Origin: Methanolinea sp.
GTDB lineage: Archaea; Halobacteriota; Methanomicrobia; Methanomicrobiales; Methanospirillaceae
NCBI GenBank assembly: GCA_016699325.1
Contig: CP064971.1
Span: 992,001 to 1,056,000, forward strand
Direction of reading: 5' to 3'
Length of the DNA stretch: 64,000 nt
Part shown: one piece after another, positions 18,946 through 27,436 of the stretch
How positions within the stretch are numbered: the stretch's first letter is position 1
Layout: every line of letters begins with the position of its first letter
The notes under the pieces: generated by a model
Database searches by the model: none
The model's input: only the letters and a program-made list of their open reading frames with translations
What the model was told of the DNA's origin: nothing
Program-made: the position numbers and the translations under genes

Positions 18946-19410
18946 ATGCGGTATTCTGAAGGGAGCCTTGGAAGGGTGTTCTTCGTCAGGGTGGATCATG
19001 GTGAAGACCTGCTTGAGACGCTCAGGAATTTTGTCAGGGCACAGGGTATCCATGCCGGAATAATCCAGTTCATCGGTGCCGTGGCAGAGGGAAGGATCGT
19101 CACCGGACCAGCACGGCCCGTCCTTCCTCCGGAACCCTCGCTGCAATCATTTTCAGGGGGATGGGATATCCTGGGCTTTGCAACCATCACTCCGGGCCCC
19201 CAGGGACCCCACCTCCATTACCATGCATCGGCCGGCAGGGGAACGGAAGCACTCACCGGCTGCCTCCGTGAAAAAGCCATGACATATATCGTTGTCGAAG
19301 CTGTGGTCATCGAGATACTCGGGACCACGATCCGGCGCCGCTACGATCCTGTAACGGGTATGGACCTGCCATTCCCGGACCTCCCTGATCGATCTGGAAG
19401 AAATCAATGA
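18946..19410 (+). CDS. PCC/DUF296 domain protein
   Basis: A 154-residue PCC (plants and prokaryotes conserved; DUF296) domain. Recognisable residues: FFVRVDHGEDLLETLRNF, AGIIQFIGAVAEG, and the histidine-bearing GPQGPHLHYHAS followed by GCLREKAMTYIVVEAVV. In plants the domain is joined to AT-hooks; free-standing archaeal forms are trimeric and uncharacterised. A strong AGGAGG lies about 17 nt before the ATG. The stop overlaps the ygiQ start (ATGATG), so the two are co-translated. Confidence 0.88.
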   Translation: MRYSEGSLGRVFFVRVDHGEDLLETLRNFVRAQGIHAGIIQFIGAVAEGRIVTGPARPVLPPEPSLQSFSGGWDILGFATITPGPQGPHLHYHASAGRGTEALTGCLREKAMTYIVVEAVVIEILGTTIRRRYDPVTGMDLPFPDLPDRSGRNQ

Positions 19411-21274
19411 TGCTTCCGCAGCCCGGGTTCTTACCTGTCTCACGTAAGGAAGGCCACAAACTCGGGATCGATGCGTTTGACATCATCATCGTTTCAGGGG
19501 ACGCGTATGTAGATCACCCCTCGTTTGCTGCCGGGCTCATCGGGAGAGTGCTCTGGGAAGAAGGATATACGGTCGGCATCATACCCCAGCCGGACTGGAG
19601 GAACCCCGATGATTTCCGGGCGTTGGGCACCCCCCGCCTCTTCTTTGCCGTATCGGCCGGAAATGTCGATTCGATGGTGAATCACTACACTGCCCAGAAA
19701 AAACCGCGATCGACCGATACCTACTCTCCCGGGGGCAGGAGGAAGAGGCCCGACCGTGCCACACTGGTCTATTCTGACCGGCTGGATGCCCTCTTTCCGA
19801 AAACCCCGGTCATCATCGGGGGCATCGAGGCAAGCCTGCGGCGGTTTGCCCACTATGATTACTGGTCTGACCGGGTCCGCCAGTCTATCCTCGCCGATGC
19901 CCCGGCCGATATCCTGGTCTTTGGCATGGGTGAGCGGCCTCTCATCCAGATCTCTGAACGGCTGTCACATGGGGATCCAGTCGGTAAGATTACCGATGTC
20001 AGGGGAACGGCTATCCGGAAACCGGTGTCCAGCCCGTCCTTTCCAGGTGAGGCGGTAATTCTTCCCTCGTATTCTGAAGTCTCCAGGGACCGGGAGGCCT
20101 TTGCCGGGGCGTTCTTCCGGATCTCTTCAGAACAGGACCCTTTCAGGGGGCGGACCCTGGTCCAGCCCCACCCGAAATCGATTATCATCCAGAACCCGCC
20201 TGCTGTCCCGCTCAGTGCCGGTGAACTCGACCGGGTATACGAGCTGCCATTTTCCCGGAGAGCGTACCCCTCGTACCGGGAGCCTGTCCCGGCCCTCGAA
20301 CCGGTCCGGTTCTCGGTGACGAGTCACCGGGGATGTTTCGGGAACTGTTCATTCTGTGCCCTTGCGCTGCACCAGGGCTGCATCATCACCAGCCGGAGCA
20401 TACCGTCCGTGGTACGGGAGGTTACCCGGATGACCCGGATGCCGGGATGGAAAGGGATCGTGCAGGACATAGGTGGACCGACGGCGAACATGTACGGAAT
20501 GTCCTGCAGGCGATGGGTGGAGCAGGGTACCTGCTCCCTGATCGCACCTGTGGTCCTGACTGCCCGAGCCTTGACAGAGATCCAGGAGCGTTCCTGGATC
20601 TCCTGCGAGCGGTGAGGGATATCCCCGGGGTCAGGAAGGTCTTTGTCGGGTCAGGGATCCGGTACGACCTCATCAGGGAGGACGATGGGGGATTCCTCGA
20701 TGAGTTCTGCATCCACCATGTCTCCGGGCACCTCAAAGTTGCACCCGAGCACATCACCCGCAGGGTGACCGACCTGATGCGCAAGCCACCGTGTGCGGTA
20801 TTCGAATCGTTCAGGATGCGGTTTGAGAAGCTCCAGGAAGGAAAGAAAAAGCGCCAGTACTTGCTGCCCTACCTGATGTCCGGTCACCCTGGCTGCACCA
20901 TTGGGGACATGGTCGAGCTGGCTGAGTACCTGAGGGATACCGGTCTCCACACCGAGCAGGTGCAGGACTTCACCCCGACTCCCATGACCGCTTCAACCTG
21001 CATGTACTACACCGGTCTGCACCCGGAAACGCGGGAACCGGTCCATGTGCCGAAAGGCAGGGAGAAGAAGATCCAGCGGGCCCTGCTCCGGTTCCGGGAC
21101 AGGAAGAACCGTAACCTTGTTGCCGAGGGGTTGCGCCGAGCAGGTAGGGAAGATCTCATCGGGAGTGCCTGGGTCTGCCTCATCCGGCAAAACCAGGGAG
21201 GTCCCGGGAGAGAACCCGCCCGGCAGGGAAAAAAATTCCAGGAGTCCCTTGAGAGAGACACGCATGCAGGGTGA
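19407..21274 (+). pseudogene. ygiQ: YgiQ-family radical SAM protein, interrupted by a one-base frameshift
   Basis: Together the two frames encode a typical YgiQ (about 622 residues). The first frame (19407 to about 20535) holds the N-terminal YgiQ domain and the radical SAM cluster motif CFGNCSFCALALHQG, then GPTANMYGMSCRRW. The family's next block, TCGPDCPSLDRDPGAFLDLL through HHVSGHLKVAPEH and EQVQDFTPTPMTASTCMYYTG, continues in the other frame to 21274. The total span is one base short of in-frame, so a single-base deletion (or sequencing error) lies around 20528-20546. Read literally, the first frame stops at 20615 within the radical SAM domain. Function of the family is unknown. Confidence 0.85.
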
Positions 21275-21366
21275 AAATGCCGGGAGGCATATTCAAAACC
21301 AGCCACCCAGTGACCGCCATGCAGTCAGGCATGAAGAACGAGAATGGCGAAGCTGTTCTGGTACCG

Positions 21367-21420
21367 CATCCGTGGTCTTCATCAGGGGGCATGTGGCCTG
21401 ACAGTCTCATGTTCACTTCA
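21367..21420. repeat. Intergenic repeat, copy A
   Basis: A 54-bp stretch matching 22200-22254 with 47 of 55 aligned positions identical (one gap). It lies just past the 3' end of the minus-strand AhpD-like gene. Weaker similarity (GACCGC...ATGAA.AAC) extends about 50 bp to the left of both copies. Confidence 0.75.
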
Positions 21421-21439
21421 TTCTGAAAAAGCCTTAATG

Positions 21440-21892
21440 CTACTCTTTTTTCTTCAGCTCGATGCCCGGGCCCTCGCAGGGGAAACACCGGGCCATCTTT
21501 TCGTCAAATATACGGTAGGCATTGGCCAGCACGGACGAGTTGGAGATCATTCCTGCGAGTAAAATAACCTCGAGGATCTCCTCCCTCGTCGCCCCTTTCT
21601 TTGCGGCGGCCTGCATGTGGTAGCTCGTACAGTGCGGGCATTTCAGAGCAGCTCCCGCGGCCAGGCTGATGAGTTCGACTAGCTTGGGATCCATGGCGCT
21701 GGTCCTGGTCACGGTCCCTTTGTACAGGAGATGGGATATCAGGACTTCGGGGCGCTCGGCCATCCGCTTGAAAATGAGGGGCGCCCGCCCATATTCGGCC
21801 TCGATATCCTGCATCCATTCCTCCGCGGTCCGCTCCCCGCCCTGCTCGCTGATGTGCCTGAGGCTCTGTTCAAAATCGGACAGATCGGACAT
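21440..21892 (-). CDS. Carboxymuconolactone decarboxylase/AhpD-like protein
   Basis: A 150-residue all-helical protein of the CMD/AhpD superfamily, typically thiol peroxidase partners or alkylhydroperoxidase-like proteins. The redox motif is ALKCPHCTSYHMQAA, a CXXC followed by His, at about residues 85-93; the preceding LVELISLAAGAALKC is the family helix. A second cysteine pair near the C-terminus (CFPCEG) is unusual. The gene stands alone on the minus strand, flanked on both sides by copies of an intergenic repeat. Role in oxidative stress is inferred only from the family. Confidence 0.88.
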   Translation of the reverse strand: MSDLSDFEQSLRHISEQGGERTAEEWMQDIEAEYGRAPLIFKRMAERPEVLISHLLYKGTVTRTSAMDPKLVELISLAAGAALKCPHCTSYHMQAAAKKGATREEILEVILLAGMISNSSVLANAYRIFDEKMARCFPCEGPGIELKKKE

Positions 21893-22251
21893 AACACTTC
21901 TAGCTTTCGCCCTGGTCCCTTATGAATACGCTGAGGGGGCTTCCGGGGGAAGTGACCTCGCAAAATCTCCATCCTGCGGAGTTTTTTTTAAACACAGATT
22001 AGCCTTTGGGAATGCCGTGAACGACAGAATGAAAGGGAATGAAGCCCTGGTCAGGCTACCTTGAACTGGTTCCGGGCGGTGATGCACCAAAAAAGGACCA
22101 GCCCTGCTTACCCATCCACGAAAGGATATGGGCTGCACCTTATTTTCATGCTTTATGCCCGACCGCACGGTGGTCAGCGGTGGTTGGTATGAAAAACCAC
22201 ATCCGCGGTCTTCACCAGGGGGGCATGCGACCTGAAAGTCTCATGTGCGCT
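21893..22251. other. Intergenic region upstream of the AhpD-like gene
   Basis: No gene was recognised in these 359 bp. The right end is occupied by repeat copy B. The region just upstream of 21892 should hold the AhpD-like gene promoter. Confidence 0.5.
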
Positions 22252-22254
22252 TCA
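22200..22254. repeat. Intergenic repeat, copy B
   Basis: Second copy of the 54-55 bp repeat seen at 21367-21420; it ends exactly on the stop codon of the mmp7 gene. Like copy A it lies at the 3' side of a minus-strand gene. Confidence 0.75.
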
Positions 22255-23190
22255 GACCATGATATTGGTCTCGGAGAATGGCCTGATTCGGATGAGGATA
22301 TAATCACGCATCCGTGAGGGAACGATATCTGCGATCTCACCGATCGTGATCCCTTCTTCGACGGGGATATCCCGAAGAACCCTGGCAAAGGTGTCATACG
22401 GAAGCTTCACCCTGAGTCCTGTCATCTGGACCGTGATCGGTGTAGGCGAAAGGACCTCATGGATCTCGTCCACCTGTTCAGAGATGACGTCCATCAGGCG
22501 CGCCGGGGAAACTGAAGGGGGATCCTTGGCAATCTCGTCCCGCTTCCGGTCAAGGACACGGGTGATCTCATTCACGACATCATCGAGCTTTGCAAGTTCT
22601 TCAGACTCCTTGGTCCGGTGCATGAACCGGCCGACGTTCCCGATATACCCGTCAACCGGGGGATCGATGATCCGCTGCAGCGCTTCCCGTGACGGCCCCC
22701 CGCATACAACAATCGGGACGTTGATTCCCCGCCGCAGAACCGGAAATTTTTGCTTGATGCAGGTCTCAAAGTCCCCGAGAAGGTAGACAGCGAGGTCGTG
22801 CTCGTTGATCACATCGCGCTCTTCGTCATTCAGCTGGGCGATGCGTTTCCCAAACCCCCGGGCGAGACCGACCATGTTGGTCTTTGCCCCAAATCTACGG
22901 ATATACTCGGCGATATCGCAGGAAGCATGGGGGAGGTGGTGGATCTCAAGGCTCATGGTGACCACGGCGATCTCTGTCCCAACCAGTGGCGACGGGGTAA
23001 GCTCACCGGTCAGGGGCTTGGCGATTGCGGTGATCAGCGCGATGTCTTCCTTTGGCACCAGGGCCTGGAGCACGACTTCCTGGGCAAGGACGTGCTTCTG
23101 GATGATGTAGCCTCCTAGATCCTCGATGAGATCGATTATCTCGCTGTGCCGGTAAATCCCTCCCTTGTAGGTGACCGGTACAAGGTTCAC
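22252..23190 (-). CDS. mmp7: Methanogenesis marker protein 7
   Basis: A 312-residue protein matching methanogenesis marker 7, a family confined to organisms with methyl-coenzyme M reductase. It is part of the complex reported to activate MCR together with McrC, Mmp3, Mmp17 and A2. Conserved cysteines visible include LPHASCDIAEY, FETCIKQKF and VVCGGPS, plausible metal-cluster ligands. Last gene of the minus-strand operon; its ATG overlaps the mmp17 stop by 4 nt. Confidence 0.9.
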   Translation of the reverse strand: MNLVPVTYKGGIYRHSEIIDLIEDLGGYIIQKHVLAQEVVLQALVPKEDIALITAIAKPLTGELTPSPLVGTEIAVVTMSLEIHHLPHASCDIAEYIRRFGAKTNMVGLARGFGKRIAQLNDEERDVINEHDLAVYLLGDFETCIKQKFPVLRRGINVPIVVCGGPSREALQRIIDPPVDGYIGNVGRFMHRTKESEELAKLDDVVNEITRVLDRKRDEIAKDPPSVSPARLMDVISEQVDEIHEVLSPTPITVQMTGLRVKLPYDTFARVLRDIPVEEGITIGEIADIVPSRMRDYILIRIRPFSETNIMV

Positions 23191-23765
23191 AGGTGCTCCC
23201 CCATCATGGCAAATTTCGCCCGGACCAGGTCCTCGATATCTTCCGGCAGGGTGTCCTCACTGGCAACCAGGTAAAACTTACCGTCACCGTACCATTGTCG
23301 GCGAACCTTGAAACCTTCCGGCTGGATGACCATGAGGGCATAAATGAGATCCTTGTACATGGACTCGCTGGGGTCGACGACAGGAATATCCTCGATCTCG
23401 GCATCCGATTCGCCAATAGGCAGCACGATGGTGAACCGGTCGGGTTGCGAGACGTTCTCCTTGCCATACCGTTTCCACAGGATCTGCAGGAGCGGTGCAA
23501 GGTAGGTCTCATCTCCGATGGAAATGGTCACTTTCTGCTTTGTTACGGCCACATCGGCGAAATCGCGAATTCGCACAATCCCGGGAAGCTTCCTGGTGAC
23601 GCCGACAGCGACAAAAATTGGCACTCCCGGGTCGATGAATATGTGGAGTTTCCGGATCACCCGAAGGAGGTTGTGATCGAGGAGCACTACATCGGCAATC
23701 CTCCGGTAGTAATTCCCCCCGGTCTCTTCGGTGCTTTCCACCTCGAAATACTCAACTGCTTCCAT
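23187..23765 (-). CDS. mmp17: Methanogenesis marker protein 17
   Basis: A 192-residue methanogenesis marker 17 protein (begins MEAVEYFEVESTEETGGNYY). It is a known component of the MCR activation complex with Mmp7, Mmp3, McrC and A2. No transmembrane or standard nucleotide-binding motif is visible. It abuts mmp15 with no gap (stop 23766, start 23765) and overlaps mmp7 by 4 nt. Confidence 0.9.
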   Translation of the reverse strand: MEAVEYFEVESTEETGGNYYRRIADVVLLDHNLLRVIRKLHIFIDPGVPIFVAVGVTRKLPGIVRIRDFADVAVTKQKVTISIGDETYLAPLLQILWKRYGKENVSQPDRFTIVLPIGESDAEIEDIPVVDPSESMYKDLIYALMVIQPEGFKVRRQWYGDGKFYLVASEDTLPEDIEDLVRAKFAMMGEHL

Positions 23766-25001
23766 CTAGCGATCCTTGATAAACCCTGAAGCCAGCAGGG
23801 CAGACCCCACAGCACCGATATATTGTGAGTGGTGGGGAACAACGATATCCGTCTGCAGCAGGTCACCCATTGCCCGGACAAGCCCCTGGATCAGGGACGT
23901 GCCTCCGACCATGATTACCGGCTCCTTGATGTCAACTTCCTGTAGCTGCTGCTCGAAAACCTGTTCTGCGACACTGTGACAGGCAGCGGCAGCAACATCT
24001 TCCTGAGAGCTCCCTGCAGCCAGGGCATTGACCAGGCTCTGGGTCCCGAACACGATGCAGTAACTGTTCATGGGGACCATGGTCGACATGCCTTTCATGG
24101 CAAGCGGGCCGAGCTCGGTGATATCCACACCGAGGCGTTTTGCCGTCATCTCGAGGAACCGGCCGCTCGCCCCTGCACAGATTCCGCCCATGGTGAATGT
24201 CCCCGGTATACCGTCCTGCACACTGATGGCCTTGTTGTCCATGCCGCCTATATCGATGACCGTTGACGGGCCGTGCTGGGAATCTGCCAGGTATACAGCC
24301 CCCTTGGAATTGACGGTGAGCTCTTCCTGGATGAGGTTTGCACCGATCTTTTCACCGACGAGAAACCGTCCGTATCCCGTGGTCCCGACGGCCTGGATCT
24401 CGTCACGGGATACCCCAGCCTCGTTCAATGCCAGTTCGATGACATCTTCTGCACTTTTCAGGACGGCGGTCGTGGGAAGCCATCCTGTTCCGATAATCTG
24501 GTTGTCCCGCATCACTATCGCCTTGGTGGTGCTCGACCCGCTGTCCACACCGAGCGTGAGTCCTTCCTGGACTTCCCTGGCAAGTAGTGCTCTTCTCCGG
24601 GCGATGGTTGTGAGGGCTTCCATCCGGGTAAGCAGGGTGCCGGCGGTTGTCCGCTCGGTGAAGGAATAGCTGACCACCGGGAGCCGCGAGTTCTCGTGGA
24701 TGTAGCGTCGCAGTTCGTTCCGGACGATTGCCGCCTCGGCGCACCGGAAACAGGTAGCGATAAATACGGCATCAGCATCTACGGTCCCCTCCACGAGAGC
24801 CCGTGCACGGGCGATCGCGAGTTTCAGGTCCGGGCTTCTCACATCGAGGCCGAACAAATCGAACCCTGACCGGATATCCTTCAGGGTGATATCCGGAAAG
24901 AATATCTCGGCGTCTACCGACCGTGCAGCCTCCGCGATCTCGTTTTGAACCCCGCTGTATTCAGGCCCGCAGGAGAGCTGGGCGATGCGGACTTTGCTCA
25001 T
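23766..25001 (-). CDS. mmp15: Methanogenesis marker protein 15 (BadF/BcrA-type ATPase)
   Basis: A 411-residue member of the acetate kinase/HSP70/actin-fold ASKHA activase group (BadF/BcrA/HgdC), annotated as methanogenesis marker 15. The phosphate-1 loop is GVDSGSSTTKAIVM (about residue 150), the phosphate-2 region DIGGMDNKAI, and a CAGASGRFLE loop follows with the cysteine that in related activases bridges a dimeric [4Fe-4S] cluster. ATP-driven electron transfer to a low-potential target is therefore likely; a link to MCR activation is inferred from the operon. Confidence 0.92.
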   Translation of the reverse strand: MSKVRIAQLSCGPEYSGVQNEIAEAARSVDAEIFFPDITLKDIRSGFDLFGLDVRSPDLKLAIARARALVEGTVDADAVFIATCFRCAEAAIVRNELRRYIHENSRLPVVSYSFTERTTAGTLLTRMEALTTIARRRALLAREVQEGLTLGVDSGSSTTKAIVMRDNQIIGTGWLPTTAVLKSAEDVIELALNEAGVSRDEIQAVGTTGYGRFLVGEKIGANLIQEELTVNSKGAVYLADSQHGPSTVIDIGGMDNKAISVQDGIPGTFTMGGICAGASGRFLEMTAKRLGVDITELGPLAMKGMSTMVPMNSYCIVFGTQSLVNALAAGSSQEDVAAAACHSVAEQVFEQQLQEVDIKEPVIMVGGTSLIQGLVRAMGDLLQTDIVVPHHSQYIGAVGSALLASGFIKDR

Positions 25002-25447
25002 GAGCCGCCTCCAGGTAGCTCCTGCAGGAATTTCCTGATCGCGGCCACGAACTCGATCCCCTCATCGTCGCTCCGGGGATACCTGAGGTCGAGGATGGGG
25101 ATTTCCCGTTTCCTTAACAGGAACTGGATCAGCTCATTCGTCCGCGCACATCCCATACAGCCAAAGGAGAAATCGGCATCGTGGATGATGACTGCCGCCT
25201 GCGCCTCTTCAATCATCGGGCCGTAGAGGGACATCCGCCCCCTCACCCCGGACGGGACCTCCACCGCCGCATACTTCAACCCTTTCTTCGGGTCCTCGGG
25301 AGTGATCTGCAGAGGGGGGGATTCGAGCCCCGGTGTCTGGATCTTTTCGCGTATCTGCAAAGCCGCGGAGAGCGGCTGATGGCCGAACCGCGCCACCAGG
25401 TCCGAGAGTATGAGGCTGGTTGTCGGATAAATGAACACCTTTGCCAT
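24998..25447 (-). CDS. mmp5: Methanogenesis marker protein 5
   Basis: A 149-residue methanogenesis marker 5 protein. The start MAKVFIYPTTSLILSDLVAR is chosen because it lies 1 nt after the mmp6 stop and matches the family start; upstream in-frame codons would run into mmp6. A central FSFGCMGCARTNELI (CXXC) could bind a cluster or metal. It overlaps mmp15 by 4 nt. Function unknown. Confidence 0.9.
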   Translation of the reverse strand: MAKVFIYPTTSLILSDLVARFGHQPLSAALQIREKIQTPGLESPPLQITPEDPKKGLKYAAVEVPSGVRGRMSLYGPMIEEAQAAVIIHDADFSFGCMGCARTNELIQFLLRKREIPILDLRYPRSDDEGIEFVAAIRKFLQELPGGGS

Positions 25448-25448
25448 G

Positions 25449-25907
25449 TCAGGGCTCCTGTGATGTGATGATCTCCTGAAGTCTCCTTGCATCAAGCTTG
25501 GACGGACCGGCGGATACAGGCGGGTGGACCGGAGCATCCGCATCCCTTCGCGGGAGCTCCTCGATCCCCCTCGAGATATGCCGTATCAGAGAGATCTCGA
25601 ACTCGTGTCCGTAGTAGCCAGGCCGCGCCCCACCAAGGTTTGCCCGGCACCTCCGGGGATCGCCCGGGGGAAACCCCCGGTCCTTGACAAAGATATGCGA
25701 GGGGTCCAACGTCCTGAGGCGGGCGATGATCCTATCCACGTCCTCCGGGCGACCGGTGATCTGGAGGCCAAAACAGGTCTCCTTGATCATGACACCCTGG
25801 GAGATCTCGTAGGCCCGGATCGCGAGATCCGCCGGTGTCATATCCGGGGATTCAACAAACACGTATTTCGTGACCGTGCCCACATACTTCGGCATGTATT
25901 CCTTCAT
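25449..25907 (-). CDS. mmp6: Methanogenesis marker protein 6
   Basis: A 152-residue methanogenesis marker 6 protein (begins MKEYMPKYVGTVTKYVFVES; ICFGLQITG-like core present as ETCFGLQITGRPEDVDR). Known only from methanogens; function unknown. It overlaps mmp3 by 4 nt and is followed 1 nt later by mmp5, so the group is translationally coupled. Confidence 0.9.
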   Translation of the reverse strand: MKEYMPKYVGTVTKYVFVESPDMTPADLAIRAYEISQGVMIKETCFGLQITGRPEDVDRIIARLRTLDPSHIFVKDRGFPPGDPRRCRANLGGARPGYYGHEFEISLIRHISRGIEELPRRDADAPVHPPVSAGPSKLDARRLQEIITSQEP

Positions 25908-27436
25908 TTCCCCGCCTCACGTATGAATACCGTTTCTTTCTCCTGGTACTCTTTGAGTTTTTCTGGTTCGAGAACGCGCCCGATGACATTGGTGCCTTCG
26001 AACGGTTCCGAGGTTGGTCCGAATTCGCTGTTGTCGGTGGTCCGGACACCCACCAGCCCTGATCCCCTTCTCGAATCGTTGGTGATGGCGAGAGTTGTGG
26101 CAGGGACCGTGTCGCTGGGAACATTCTCGGGGATGATCTTCACACCCCGTGGGATGGCAGGCTTGAAGAGGTACACATCTTCAAACTGGAAGAAAAAAGG
26201 GAGCCTGCCCACCCGGTGCTGGTTGAGCCCGGTCAGCTTGCGGAAGATATCGCAGGATACCGGGGCATGGATATCATCGAGCGATATGTCGATTACCCTG
26301 TCAAACGGGACTGTGGCAAGCTCGACCGAGCGGGCATACAGGCTCTCGAGTGTTGTGGCAGGGCTCTGGTCTACGACCACCCGTTCTCCTTCGCTGCTGT
26401 CAATGGTGAGGGCTATTCCCCGCTCCCGGGCAATTCCCTGCGCTTCTGCGAGAGGCTTGCCGACCAGGTCGAACCGCTCAGGCTCTGTCCTCACGCACAG
26501 AATATCGCCCTCCCGGGCGAGCCGGGCGAGTTCGATACCGTGAGTCACCTGCCCAACCGCCGTATGCGCCGGGGATGCGGGGATATCCCCGGTATAGATG
26601 TAGATTCCGCCCCTGTTTTTTCCCCGTGTTCTGATGGTAACGAGCCCTTCACGGCGCGGGAGGCGAAGCTCCTGCGGTAAATCGGTCTCGATCCTGGAAA
26701 AGTCGGCGATGTGAGTGCTTCCCGAGCGGTTCACGGTGAACAGGCCCTCCCGGAGCGCTATGAGGAGGTGCTCGACGCTTTCGGCCGTGGTGGTATCGAT
26801 TCCCAAAGCCGAGAACCCCTGGGCACTGATTGCCACCCCGGTCACGACCTCCATACCGTTTTCGAGCACGAGGTTGCGATCCGTTGTCGTAAAGGACCGG
26901 GTGGTGTCGGCCCAGCTGATAACCTGCTCGATCCGGGTGATAGCATCCCCCGTGGCCCAGCGATCGAGCACTCCCAGCCCACTGACCACCCTTCCGATTA
27001 CTCCACCGTCAACCCCTGCGCCAAAGTCGGCCGTGTGCCGCATCTTGGAAAAGATCAGGTACGAGCGTTTTGGATCATACCCGCCGCAACCGAGGATGAC
27101 ATCACCCCGCTCGTAGAGGTGGGGTGCCCGTTCCGGGCGAACGGTACTTGAAAAGGGGCCGAATGCCGCTGCATACCGGTCGTGCCAGTGCAGCGAGTAC
27201 GATTGCAAAAACAGCGGGCCGGCGAAGATATCCACCCCTTCACCGGAAGGCTCAATGGTTATCTCTCCCTGTGTGGTGGTAACCAGGTAGCTGGATGTGC
27301 GTGCCGATTCCCGGGAGGGAGGGCGGATGACCGCCACACTGCACCGCGGATCCCGGTCAGGGATGACCGTCCCCAATCGCTTCTCACCCTCGATCTCGAG
27401 CTTCTCTCCATCGAGATGGATGGTGATGACGGTCAT
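25904..27436 (-). CDS. mmp3: Methanogenesis marker protein 3
   Basis: A 510-residue methanogenesis marker 3 protein, a component of the ATP-dependent MCR activation complex. The N-terminus resembles a ubiquitin-like/TGS strand (VITIHLDGEKLEIEGEKRLG); the central and C-terminal parts have peptidyl-prolyl isomerase-like strands (FEGTNVIGRVLEPEKLKEY). It overlaps atwA by 4 nt at the front and mmp6 by 4 nt at the back. Confidence 0.92.
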   Translation of the reverse strand: MTVITIHLDGEKLEIEGEKRLGTVIPDRDPRCSVAVIRPPSRESARTSSYLVTTTQGEITIEPSGEGVDIFAGPLFLQSYSLHWHDRYAAAFGPFSSTVRPERAPHLYERGDVILGCGGYDPKRSYLIFSKMRHTADFGAGVDGGVIGRVVSGLGVLDRWATGDAITRIEQVISWADTTRSFTTTDRNLVLENGMEVVTGVAISAQGFSALGIDTTTAESVEHLLIALREGLFTVNRSGSTHIADFSRIETDLPQELRLPRREGLVTIRTRGKNRGGIYIYTGDIPASPAHTAVGQVTHGIELARLAREGDILCVRTEPERFDLVGKPLAEAQGIARERGIALTIDSSEGERVVVDQSPATTLESLYARSVELATVPFDRVIDISLDDIHAPVSCDIFRKLTGLNQHRVGRLPFFFQFEDVYLFKPAIPRGVKIIPENVPSDTVPATTLAITNDSRRGSGLVGVRTTDNSEFGPTSEPFEGTNVIGRVLEPEKLKEYQEKETVFIREAGK

